The position numbers and the translations under genes are program-made. Shown piece after piece: positions 1 through 9,811 of a stretch of DNA of 64,000 nucleotides (position 1 is the stretch's first letter; every line of letters begins with the position of its first letter). Source of the DNA: Diogma glabrata (taxonomy: Eukaryota > Arthropoda > Insecta > Diptera > Cylindrotomidae); the NCBI GenBank assembly GCA_963693315.1, contig OY856186.1, positions 367,082,359 to 367,146,358 on the forward strand. The letters run 5' to 3'. The notes beneath the pieces were generated by a model. The model made no database searches. It saw only the letters and a list, made by a program, of their open reading frames with translations, and was not told where the DNA came from.

Positions 1-700
1 CATGACGGTTCATGCCACCATTATTGAAGAGAAATAAGTTTGAACGTGCAATTTATCAGCCTATCTCTTGGTTTAACACGCCTCCAGTGATGCATTGGGA
101 ATATTTATTGTATCTCCAATACTCTGTTAGCTACAAATGTCTTCCACTTCATCGATATATCAGATAACTAAGCTGAAATTATAGTGGAGTCAAACCATGC
201 ATAAACTTGTTTATCTTCAACCTAAGATTTCTTTATTTTACTTATTAACTTCGCTAGTGGGAGAGCACCAAATAGTTCTGATCTAGGTAGCGATGTTTGT
301 CGGATTGTGGCTACCATATTCTTGGAAGCAAGAAGATCTCCTATATTAAGATCTCCTTGTTCACCTATGTAACGACCATAAGCCACTGTACCATATGCTC
401 TCTCGTTCGCATCACAAAATCTATGTAACTGCTAATCTATGTTTATGAAGCGCTTGATTTTTATTTCTTTTAGGTATGTGAGTTCTGTTGTTAGCCTAGT
501 CCACACCATAGCATCCCCAGCTTGGCCCACCCCATAGGATCATTCTTGTCGTTTGGTAATTTTTAAGAGCTATCCTTTGTTCTATCGTTGGAACTCCAGA
601 CGGATAATCATCGTTATAAAACTTATCCAAGGCACTATTATGGCACTAAACATGCTGAGCTGGCCATTCCAAATGCGACCATGCGTAGCTTATATAACTA
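1..700 (-). pseudogene. BEL/Pao pol, post-RT Peptidase_A17 / RNase H-like region (broken)
   Basis: The minus-strand translation of about 240-430 contains the block FCDANERAYG followed by a basic and acidic stretch and then LPRSELFGALPLAKLI. These correspond to the 'FcDASekAYGavvY' and 'LPRLELcgAllLArL' blocks that follow the reverse transcriptase in BEL/Pao polyproteins. Further down (about 60-160) comes a stretch resembling the 'kTFVANRVaeIQ' block. Several in-frame stops and frame changes lie between blocks. In a live element this region would process replication intermediates; here it is a fossil. Confidence 0.75.
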
Positions 701-724
701 ATCCTTTTCGTTTCTGAGTACTTT

Positions 725-1025
725 TCAATACATTTTTTCGATATCTGCTGTTATTGCGATTTTATTGCATCGAAATCTTGTTAGGGTAGTCCACAAAGAA
801 ACCTGTAAAGTTGAATCGAGCATTAACATGTCGTTAATGGAAATACCATTGACCGTTTTGCTGGATCCACCGAACACGACGCAAAGTTTGGTACTGGTAC
901 TGTCTTCTTTTATTACTTGCGTGATGAGGTATGTAGTACTCTCTGGAATGTTTTGTTTGATGTTTGAAATTCGTTGCATGAGATTTACAATAACGTATTC
1001 GCTCACCACTTTGACGTTTTTGCAT
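725..1025 (-). pseudogene. BEL/Pao reverse transcriptase, N-terminal fingers fragment
   Basis: Two overlapping minus-strand frames share one ancestral sequence. One frame gives YYIPHHASNK; the other continues with TSTKLCVVFGGSSKTVNGIS, then SINDMLMLDSTLQ and ITADIEKMY. This is the BEL/Pao block 'yylPHHaV.k..s.ttklRVVFDaSaktssg.SLNd.Ll.Gp.lq...' ending in 'aDIekMy', where the Asp is the first catalytic-palm aspartate. A frameshift around 930-950 joins the two frames. The second catalytic motif (YxDD) should lie below 725 and is not recognisable, so the enzyme cannot be functional. Confidence 0.85.
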
Positions 1026-2258
1026 TTTAACTCAGAATTATGACTTAATTTCTTTTATTTTTTTGCCCTATGGTTAGAGGTTCCTAAAACAGCGCGTGGA
1101 TTTCTGAGAGGAAGTTTTACTTTGTATTTACCACTGTGCAGAACAGTTTTTCTTTTAAAATGTTCTTCATATTCTCTTTCTTCCTTAGATAAATAATTAA
1201 AGATAAGCACTTCTTACATTTCCCAAAAATTTATTAATCTTCCACCTATATGGTTGATGGGGTAGCTCAAGCTGATTGAATCTTCTTTGGATTTTCCATT
1301 ATTCGCTTTGCCTGAAACAATTCATCCAAATATTGAGTTCCGAGCTATTAATGAGCTGTTGGGATTCCTTATATAAACCTTCTCTTAGTATGCAAAAAAA
1401 TGTGTCTGTTCCAATAATAATGTCAACCCTTTGGGGATTGTAAGACTGTGGATCGGATAGTTCTAAATCCAGAAATTTTGTTAAAATAAAAAGGCACGGT
1501 ATTTATAAATGGTTATCCTTTTGATACTTCCTGGTCAACAGTTAATCCCATTATTAATATTCTGGCATGTGTTCGTGGTAGTCCCAGCCGTTGGACACAT
1601 GATTTTGAGATGAACGAAGTCTGAGCTCTTGAGTCTAAGAAAACTGAAAATATTGGGTATTTATTGGCTGCGTCCAAAACCTTTATCACTCTAGATAAAA
1701 TTGTTGAATATGTTTTAGTTAAACTGGCGTGACCAATACTTTTGCTTTCATCATAGGGCTTCTGTTCTTGAGAATTTTCTTATTGTGATTTCCGCATGCG
1801 AAATGATGTTTTCTGTATTTGCTGGCTCATTGTGTCATGTAGTGTGGTGTCTGGTTATACATATATTGCATCAGTATGCAGACCGACAATTCTGTGACTG
1901 GTGATTTTTAAAAGGCATATAAAACAAAGTTTGTTATCGGCGGAATAGCCTCTTTTTCATGCACCGACAGTTTCAAGAATTCGTAACAATTTCGCAGGTA
2001 ATGTTCGCGGCCGAACTTTGAACAACTTACAAATTTTGGTTCCATATGCATTACTTTTGCATTCACGTTTTGAGACTATCGATGAGAAGTTCGTTTTACA
2101 GACTTACAACTTTTTAAGGTATCGCTTTGATGATTGAGGAAATCGAAAAAGCTCTGGATCGTAGGTGACAAATCCAAATCTGTTTTGTTCTGTGTTCGCT
2201 TATTGAACAGAATATTAATTAACCAAGAATCACGTGATTGATATTCTTCTCCTAAAAC

Positions 2259-2868
2259 CTAGATTCCTTTCAGTGTTGCGTCTGAAATATCGTGCATCTG
2301 GTGAAGTGACTTGGCCCAAACCTGAGTGATGGATGGTTGCTCCATAAATTGTTTAAAAAGAATTGTTACAATATGCTTCTTTTTATCGTAACGATCGACT
2401 ACCATATTCCAGGCTCCTTCGTAATTTACTTCGGCGTTGGCCACGTTACGTACCAGTACGTACGGTTCTCCTTTTAGCAAACCTTTGCGGTACTGCTGTT
2501 TGTGCACCCTTCATAGCAATAGAATGTCACCTTCGACTCTATTATTGAGACTGCTTACCTCTTGTGAAAATGATCGCTGATTAGCGATAAGTTCACTTAG
2601 ACTTGAGTGTATAAATCTGCTAGATGTGGGGTTCGATATATATTCAATTCAATTCAGCCTTAATCAGTTTTTTCTTTACGGCAAACAACTTGACTTCGTT
2701 TTGTTCCTGAAAGGCAATAACTGCCAACGTATCACTATGTGGGTCCTTTAACAGTAAGATGTTTGCTTCTATTGGTTCTCTATTGGTCACCAGAGAGATT
2801 TTTGCGGAAAAATTTTCAACTTGTTTTAATCTACTTAGAAACCGCGTGAGTGCACGTATGTCTGCCAC
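2259..2868 (-). pseudogene. BEL/Pao gag (DUF1759-type) in two broken pieces
   Basis: The upstream piece (2644-2868) starts MADIRALTRFLSRLKQ, like the N-terminus of BEL/Pao Gag proteins. The downstream piece (2259-2507) contains YRKGLLKGEPYVLVRN, YEGAWNMVVDRYDKKKHIV and a Leu/His tail, which match the DUF1759 capsid pattern (YLks.LkGeA..li.. then Y..AW..l..RYdn.r.iv). About 130 bases between the pieces have lost the frame. The frame also continues below 2259 past a stop into a sequence about VLGEEYQSRDSWL that fits the next part of gag. Role when intact: capsid of the retrotransposon particle. Confidence 0.85.
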
Positions 2869-3219
2869 TTTGAAAGATTATTTACACAAATTATTCACTT
2901 ATATTTTTAAAATTGAATTAAATTATATTTTTCTATAATATTAAACTATTTCACTTCACAATATAACTCCCTGGGTTTTTATTTTTCACTTTAGCTATGC
3001 GGTAAATGCGGCTCAAAGGACCATGTAAAAATGTTTGTTTGTTTTAAATGTTTAATAAAAGATAAGTGGTTTTGTATTATTAATGTTTAATTTTTAATTA
3101 TTTTGGTTTTGAAAACCTAAGTATTACATTCATAAGCCAAAATGGAAATTCTTACCCCTCCGCAAAAAATTTTTTGATCCATCTTCCTATAAGAAACTTT
3201 TTTATTCGGTCGATTTCCC

Positions 3220-3790
3220 GCTTTATTGACTGGACTATTGAGAATTATGGCATTATAAGTTTGTCAAAAAAATAATGAAAAGTGTGTCAAAAGAATGATT
3301 TTTATTTATTTTTTTAGAAAATAATAAAATTAGTTATTTGTATGAAATGAAAATGATATTATTATTATTGAGAATTTTATTGCATTATAAGTTTGTCAAA
3401 CAAATATTGTCAAGTATGTGAAAAAAATGGCTAATCATTTTGGAAAAAAAAATTTATTTGTTGTATGACGTAAATGTGAAATGGAAATTTTTGAATTTGT
3501 TACAGTTTTTGAAATATTTTTTGGAATTTTGGAAAAAGTTTGTATGTTTGATTTTGTAATAGTTTTCGCAATATTTTTAGAATTTTGAAAAAAAAATTGA
3601 ATTTTTGAGTTTGTGAATTTTATATATGTAATTTTAGAATTTTGAAAAAAGTTTCAATTTTCAATTTTGTAAGAATTTTTGGAATATTTTTAGATATTTG
3701 AAAAAAGTTTGATTTTATTTCATTTTTACAATATTTTTGGAATTTTGAAAGAAATTTGAATTTGTGATTTTGTAACATTTTCTCGAAACG
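3220..3790. repeat. AT-rich tandem repeats, about 138-bp then about 60-65-bp units
   Basis: The phrase GCATTATAAGTTTGTCAAA occurs at about 3250 and again at about 3384, marking a diverged direct duplication of about 135-138 bp. From about 3480 to 3785 a shorter unit follows, roughly 'TTTTGTAA.AGTTTTT..AATATTTTTGGAATTTTGAAAAAAGTTT', repeated about five times with many substitutions. No coding potential was seen. Confidence 0.65.
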
Positions 3791-3929
3791 CTAAATGGAG
3801 AGGTTTTTGAGTAGTTTGCTGATTGTATAATCTTTTCACTAAATTATGTTAATTTATGATCTGTTATAATTTTCCGGCAACGTATTGATGTTTCGTGTTA
3901 GTTGTGTAATAAATTTCTAAACAAAGATA

Positions 3930-4080
3930 AAAAATACATGTACTTTAACAAAAACTTTTATGTTTGATATACATCGCTGACCAAAACTAAAAACAATGTC
4001 CTCATAAAAGTTTTATGCCGAAAACTATATCAAAATATCAACTGAAGTCTTGATATCTGAGAGCTTGAGATTTCAGCCCC
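3930..4080 (-). repeat. Interspersed repeat, inverted copy of 29400-29560
   Basis: On the minus strand this segment matches 29400-29560: both carry the phrase for a falling series 'ATATCAAG..TCT.AGATAT.AAGACTTC', then TATATAGTTTTCGGC, AAAA.TTTTATGAGGAC and GCGATGTATAT. The two copies are far apart and in opposite orientation, so this is a dispersed element rather than local palindromic DNA. No terminal repeats or coding region were identified. Confidence 0.6.
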
Positions 4081-4199
4081 CTATATTTTTTATATATAAA
4101 TTGAAAAAACATTGATATAAATAAACTTTTTTTAGAAGAAACATTTGATTTATTTTGCATTTTGATTTATTTTTTGATGTTTTTGGGTGATTTTTTGTT

Positions 4200-4234
4200 G
4201 TTGATTTATTAGGCTGCCGACGTTTCGGAAGTTG

Positions 4235-4270
<36 letters not shown>
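4200..4270 (-). mobile_element. Retroelement end: PLE-like CGAAACGTC motif next to a 33-base poly(A) (minus strand)
   Basis: On the minus strand a run of 33 A (plus-strand T run 4238-4270) is followed by TCACAACTTCCGAAACGTCG and GCAGCCTAATAAATCAAC. The CGAAACGTC phrase resembles the terminal segment seen at the ends of Penelope-like elements. The poly(A) could instead be the tail of the minus-strand LINE fragment at 4675-5290. The junction order cannot be settled from this copy alone. Confidence 0.4.
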
Positions 4271-4272
<2 letters not shown>

Positions 4273-4674
4273 TAGACAATATTGATTATACATTGTATAT
4301 TTGCTTAGCATATTTTCTCTTTTTTTATAAGCTGCTCGAACCATTAAGGTTATATAGCAACTGCAAGGAATTATGTACAATGAATTAAAATTATTAAGTA
4401 TAGACGTATAGACGTATACTATAATTAAGCTTACATAAATACTAAAGTTCTACAATAATAAACTTAACTTTAGCTTTGGTTCAGTTACAAAATTCAAATA
4501 ATAACATGTATTGTAATTCTACGATACTCAACACACAATTAATAGTTTTTAATTAGTTTATAATTTAATAATTTCAACAATATAATAAATTAATAATATT
4601 AAACAATTTTAAACAATTTTAATTTTCAAATAAATAAATAAATTGCCAATCTATCAAATTAAACCAAGGAAGCA

Positions 4675-5290
4675 TCAGCTGGATTGTTTTAGGAAATCCA
4701 TTAATTTTGACTTAAAGGTTTTTTGATTTAGTGTATGGCGGATATTAGAAGGCAAATCATTATATTGGACTAATCCACGATAAAACACATTATTTCGAGA
4801 GGCAGAGCTAGAGAAAAACTCTGTTTGAAACTGAGAAAGGCGTCTTGTCTCATATCTGTGAACAGACGATAAAGGAATTATGTTTAAATTGTGCTTTATT
4901 TGGTTATTTACAATTTTGTGAATCAAAAGTAGTAGATCTCTTTTTAAAAGAAGACTAAATGACAAAAACTCCTTGAATAAATCTGCGGACGGGTACGTTA
5001 CAGATACACATAATATACTCTTCAGTACTCGCTTCTGTAATATTTCCAATTCTTCAATCTTGTATTTTGCACAGCCACTCCAGACTGGACTTAAATATAT
5101 TAATCTAGATTGAATGTAAGCATAGTACAAAAGAAGCAATGACTTCTTGGGGACTCCTTGATTCCTTTTTCAAGGTGACAGATTCATTGAAAAACAGTCT
5201 CCCGTAATTGTAAAATGCCTTATTAGAGTCATCGGGGGACTTGAAAACAGAGATATGACACAATGAGCACAGTTTATAAAAGATAGATGA
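4675..5290 (-). pseudogene. LINE reverse transcriptase, C-terminal (thumb) fragment
   Basis: A 154-codon frame (4675-5139) contains LLYYAYIQSRLIYLSPVWSG, then ILQKRVLKSIL, a Tyr/Leu-rich stretch, and VQYNDLPSNIR followed by FKSKLMDFLKQ at the end. This is the post-palm region of Jockey/CR1/R1-type LINE RTs: 'YyalihSrl.Ygi.iWg..' followed by 'lQnralR.i' and a closing 'wN.LP..ir......Fk..lk..ll'. The frame breaks upstream; residues from another frame continue to about 5290. The catalytic palm and endonuclease are absent, so it is a 5'-truncated relic. The 3' UTR probably runs down toward the poly(A) at 4238-4270. Confidence 0.7.
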
Positions 5291-5292
5291 CG

Positions 5293-6820
5293 TTAGACTG
5301 GATCATGGTAGGGTTTGGTCTTTGCATTGGAAAATATAAGGGAACTTAGAGAAGTGAGATAGGAGAAAGGTAGACGGACTTCGGGAATGTTGTTGTGGAA
5401 AAAAATTCGTAACGATGTGGTTGAAACCGTCCATATAAGGGAAAGGGGATGTAAACAGGGTCGACAAAGGGAGAAGAGGAGCAGAAGACGAAGAAAAGAC
5501 CTGGTATTTTTCAGGATTTTGTTGATCATGTGAGGGAAAATTTGTTGTTTTGGAGAATTTGGGAAATTTTTTAAATGTTTCGTTGTATATATTTTATATC
5601 ACACAATGAAAGGTCGTGTTTTGTAAGGGAATAGACTATTTTAATTTAGATGAAATGAAGTAGTGAGCAGATAAAAAGTTCAAGAGGCGGTTGGAAACAA
5701 TATGTTTGTTGTACTAGTTGGTGGAGATCGTGTGGTCAAGGTTACCAACGACGTTGATATCTAGAAAACTGATTTGATGATTGTTTCCCACTTTTTTGGT
5801 GAATAGGATGGAATGAGAGATGGAATTGAAAGAAGTTAGCGAAAAAGAACGACCTCTTTGTGCATTTTTGGGAGACCGTAGATCTTGGGTCGCAGAAGGC
5901 TGTGGATCGTCGGCGGAATGAGGTTTAGGAGTCAATGTGATTGTAAAGAAGCAAAGTGTATACAAACGACTATAGAGTACGTGAAAGTGACTGTAAGAAA
6001 TAAGTTCATTTTTTCGTTGTAGGAGGAAAACAACATAATAACACTGATGTTGCCTTTGTCAGCTAGGAGATTGGTTAGTCCAGGATGAGAAGAAAGGAAA
6101 GGCGTGCAGCGCTTAGAGCATGTCTTGAAAGGAGCAGAGAAGATCTTCAATGGTGCCAGCCTTTTCTTCAGGAATGGTAAGTTTTGTAGCAAAGCTGATA
6201 ATAGAAGACAGAATGTTGAGCTTGTTACTAAAGTTAAGAAGTGTAGTATGTACAAATTTGAGGTTGAAACTGACAAGCATTTTAGTTTCCGTTGGAATCT
6301 CGATTTTGGTGAGATTGGCGATGTGGGATTGACCAAAGTGAATATTAGGTGGAGTCTATTCATGTAACAGGCCTGCAAATTTGTAAGAAATATGGAGCTT
6401 GTTTTTTTCTATAGCGTTGGTGAATTTTTGGTGTTGTGAAAAGAAAAAGTTTAGAAGGACGCCAGTGGGAACAAGAACGTATAATTTGCGTCTAGAATTG
6501 TTGATAGAAGATCGTACATGGTTGAATTTGTGAATGGTGTCTGAAACGGTAATGTTGAGAAGTCACCTATTGAGGTGTTGAAATATGAGTTTACGACTAG
6601 AGGTTCTGTCGGATGCGCTAAACACGTTGTTTTTGAGGGCTGTGACATTTTGATGGATGAAGGGGAAAAGACTTCTGATGAACGGCATTGAAGGAGAGAT
6701 GTATGAGCGCAAGAAGGAACATGTTGTTTTGGAATATGTAGTCTTTTCGAAACTTTTAGTTTTTAATACCAGAAGGACATGCAAATATCTTGAAGCAAAG
6801 AAATCACTTAATGCATTCAC
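5293..6820 (-). pseudogene. Penelope-like element reverse transcriptase, internally deleted
   Basis: Minus-strand frames carry Penelope-specific blocks in order: LLADKGNISVIM followed by YNEKM (about 6000-6060), matching the 'aDKGn.tVim....Y..km' block. Next come HQISFLDINVV then DHTISTN (about 5720-5790), matching 'lpFLDi.v.r..d..i.T..YrKpt'. A stretch reading SNRLLNFLSAHYFISSK follows, and FPSHMINKILKNT (about 5510) fits the 'yP..li...i' block. Between the DKGN and FLDI blocks only about 250 bases remain where a full RT has several hundred codons. The catalytic palm, including the YxDD box, is therefore deleted. Multiple frameshifts are present. The GIY-YIG domain that should follow is not seen. 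Confidence 0.75.
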
Positions 6821-6902
6821 TTAATCTAAATTAATAATATGTAGGTATCCATATTCCATGGGACTGTACAGAAAGTAAAAATAAAACGAAAGGTAAAAAC
6901 CA

Positions 6903-7138
6903 ATTAAAATGCAATATTTAAAAGTACACTTTTTACTGTTTATTTTTAATTTTTGTTTTATTAATAATCCAATAAGAATAATTTAAGAACTGAGGATGAC
7001 GTTAGTCGAAATCGATATTCTATAAAACAAAAAATAAAATTCAAATTGTTACTATAAGGAAGTTTATATTATTATTAATAAAGTAGAAAATTAAAAATAA
7101 ACAGTAAAAAGTATATTTTTAAATATTGCATTTTAATT
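6903..7138. repeat. Imperfect inverted repeat, about 68-bp arms
   Basis: The left arm 6903-6971 (from ATTAAAATGCAATATTTAAA) is the reverse complement of the right arm 7067-7138 (ending TTTAAATATTGCATTTTAAT), with a loop of about 95 bases. The loop contains the hammerhead-like sequence at 6990-7020. The position just past the 5' end of a minus-strand Penelope relic fits the habit of these elements to carry inverted or partial terminal repeats. Confidence 0.65.
6988..7022 (+). ncRNA. Hammerhead-ribozyme-like motif (degenerate)
   Basis: CTGAGGA (6990-6996) matches the conserved CUGANGA core. A short hairpin TGACGTTAGTC (6997-7007) follows in the stem II position, with three base pairs and one unpaired T. 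Next is GAAA (7008-7011), then TCGATATTC, which allows only a two-pair stem III. Penelope-like elements are known to carry minimal hammerhead ribozymes in their terminal repeats, and this lies beside a Penelope relic. The unpaired T and tiny stem III make activity doubtful. Confidence 0.4.
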
Positions 7139-7539
7139 CAAAAGTGACAAAAGCACACAAATAGTGAATAATATGAAAAACTATAATAACACATATAGTA
7201 AAAACCAAATTTTTAAAAAAAAAAATTGCGCAAACAAAACATACATATATTATGGGTTGTCAATAACTCAGTTGATGGCGTATTTCTTGATCATGTAATG
7301 GACTGTTTCTCTTAATGCTCACACATAGAGTTAATGAAGGCTTGTTTCTTCGAGAAAGCAATAACGTGGCATCACCAAGGAATATTCCATAACTGCCAGC
7401 GCCTCTAAGATATCACCTTGACGAGTGACATCTCACTACAATTGCCAGTAGTATGTGTTATCGCTCGTTAACTTATATACAGTTCACAGCCCAGCATTCG
7501 GTCGTCATATGTACAAATCAACTAAAACTCATTTCTCCA

Positions 7540-7590
7540 TGTGTCCTATATAAAAGCATCAAATAACGGCCAACCACCAACAACCGCTAC
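7540..7590 (+). promoter_or_regulatory. Candidate TATA promoter without a recognised gene
   Basis: The sequence CCTATATAAAAGC at about 7548-7560 is a strong TATA box. About 25-30 bases downstream lies a CA-rich leader (ACCACCAACAACCGCTACC), unlike the surrounding AT-rich DNA and typical of insect 5' leaders. The first ATG of note (7703) opens only a 39-codon hydrophobic frame, which I do not call as a gene. It could also be a chance match. Confidence 0.3.
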
Positions 7591-7829
7591 CATAAAAAAT
7601 TCAATCAATTTTATCCATTTCCTATTTATTGTAATATAAAACTCATCAATTACAGAATCATCAAATCATTGAAACAAATATACGCATTTAAGAGAACTTT
7701 ATATGTATCTCAATATAAACGTTATGCTTATGGTTGCTTTTAATACTCGTATTTTATTAATGATTTTGATTGATATCCCTTTTATGTATCTTGTATATTT
7801 TATTCTCCTTTTAATACTGTAAACGAATA

Positions 7830-8640
7830 ATTTCTTACATACCAAATACATTTGTTTAAGGAAAATGAAAAACGAACGAGAAATGAAAGCATTAAACTGT
7901 GAGGGTGTAAACGTTCTTTTTTTTTAAGTTGTTTTAATGTTGAAAGTTTAAGTACTACAGATCTGGGATTTAATAAAAAAAAATTATGTTTTAACGATAT
8001 ACCGTATGTTACATATATCCAGGTTGAATTAGTAATTAGATAAGTTTGTTTGGTGCATTGGATTTAGTCTCTCAGATGTAGTTAAAATAAATGCCTACGC
8101 TATCCTTTTAACCATATAATTGTTTGATTCATTTTGCCATTATTTGTTCTGAATTGACATGCATTTCAATGTTCGTCGGAATGTAATTTTTAAAAAACTA
8201 CTTTTAAAAAACTACTTCTATTCATGCATTGTTTTCATGTGGTTGAGATTTCAAATAATAAAACAAGTTTGGATGGTCTATGAATGGTCTATGTTAACAG
8301 TATATCAATAAAACATAGATAACTTTAAGGAAAAATTATACGAATATGTACATCCTGCGTAAAGAGGGGCTGTTAAAAAGGTGAGACTATGTTTAGCGTC
8401 ATGAGGAACTAAATAGAAACAAAAAGTAATGATCAATTTTGATTTCATCAAACGATGATTAACGAATCAAAGACATGTAATTACCCAAAGTGAAAAATTC
8501 TTGTTTTGGGCAATTGTCTTGAAAGTTTTTCGCCTTATTTCCATTCTAATTTAATGCAACGAAATTTTGGAAATTGAAATGATTTCATTGAATTGATATC
8601 ATCGATTCCAATTCAATTTGTAATCGAAATCGAAATTATA
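7830..8640. other. No gene seen
   Basis: AT-rich sequence with no coding frame, no terminal repeats and no recognised element. Short local duplications are present (for example AAAAAACTACTT twice near 8190-8215, and GGTCTATG twice near 8275-8290). Confidence 0.6.
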
Positions 8641-9500
8641 TCATCGATTTCAATTACACTGAAAACTTTTTGCCTTAGTTTTATTTTAATTTAAACCAAT
8701 GAAATTCTCTAAAATGTAATGACATCATTCAATTTCACCAATAACATTTAAATTATACTAATAACAAATATTTTTACGTCTGGCATACTGGGATATTAAA
8801 AGTTATCAGTTGTAATTTCCCAAGGGCGGTGATAATTCGAAATAATTTTTTGCTAAAAATTTCGAAAGCAAGTATATCCCTCGGCCTACAGCCTCGTGCT
8901 TTTATCAATACCACTTGCTTGAGGAATTTTTCAAAAAATTATGAGAATTTATCAACGAACGAGGGGAATTCGTTTAGAAATTTTATTTTTTGCCATTTCT
9001 CATTTATTTATATATTTTTTATGAATTATACGTTGGCCTACTGTGATAACAGTTAATTATTTCAAAATTAGACTGATAATTTTTAATATCCTAGTAGGCC
9101 AAACGTATAAATATTTGTTATTAGTTTAATTCAAATTTTATTGGTGAAATTGAATGATGTCATTACATTTTAGAAAATTTCATTGGTTTAAATTAAAATA
9201 AAACTAAAGCAAAAAATTTTCAATCTAATTTTGAAATAATTAACTGATATCACAGTAGGGCCAACGTATAATTCATAAAAAATATATAAATAAATGAAAA
9301 ATGGCCAAACATTTTCTAAACGAATTCCCCTCGTTCGTTGATAAATTCTCATATTTTTTTGAAAAATTCCTCAAGCAAGTGGTATCGATAGAAGCCCTCG
9401 GCCTACGGCCTCGTGCTTTTATTAATATACTTGCTTTCGAAATTTTAGCAAAAAATTATTTCGAATTATTACCCTTGGGAAATTACAACTGATAATTTTC
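8640..9500. repeat. Compound inverted-repeat element (arms arranged A-B-A'-B')
   Basis: Segment A (about 8650-8815) is reverse-complemented at about 9075-9225. Segment B (about 8815-9060) is reverse-complemented at about 9230-9495. The order is therefore A, B, A', B', not a simple hairpin. B carries the GC-richer phrases CCTCGGCCTACAGCCTCGTG and AACGAACGAGGGGAATTCG; B' carries CCTCGGCCTACGGCCTCGTG and CGAATTCCCCTCGTTCGTT. Arm identity looks high, with scattered single-base differences. The frames that cross it on either strand are by-products of the repeat. It is probably a non-autonomous transposon or two adjacent inverted copies. Confidence 0.75.
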
Positions 9501-9811
9501 TTACTATCACGATTATGTTTTTTACAGAAATATGCCTTAACTATCGTTTTTTTTTAAGAATCGGGCAGTCGCAGAAATTTTCAAAATTTCTTTTTACAAA
9601 GTTGGTATCAATCGATCTGGCTTGGCCGTCTCCTGAAATCTTTCTGAGATTGGGGTGATAGGATCTCCTCTAGGACTTAATTGGGGTGATAGGACCTCCT
9701 TAAGTTTTAGCATATAAAAATCTATATAAAATAAATGGGAAGAGATAAAAAAAATTTAATGGCACCATTATCTTTTATTCAAACCGGCGACACTTTTGAT
9801 TCCAAAAGTTG

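Larger units (their letters stand above)
1..2870 (-). mobile_element. Decayed BEL/Pao LTR retrotransposon, left-truncated by the window edge
   Basis: Reading the minus strand from about 2870 downward gives the normal BEL/Pao order: gag, a poorly preserved protease stretch, reverse transcriptase, then the RNase H-like (Peptidase_A17) region running off the window at base 1. Every segment needs frame changes and carries stops, so the element is dead. The stretch 1030-2250 should hold the end of gag, zinc knuckles and protease; I can follow it only by position. No LTR was recognised upstream of gag (2870-3200), and the 3' LTR would lie outside the window. The family call is firm from the gag and RT motifs; the boundaries are approximate. 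Confidence 0.85.

Noticed and set aside
4073..4380. Minus-strand frames with poly-Lys runs
   Set aside because: The Lys runs are the translation of the 33-base poly(A)/poly(T) tract; flanking residues show no family motif.
8829..9492. Two similar open frames containing GLQPRAFIN and GLRPRAFIN
   Set aside because: They sit in the inverted segments B and B' and are mutually complementary by-products of the repeat.
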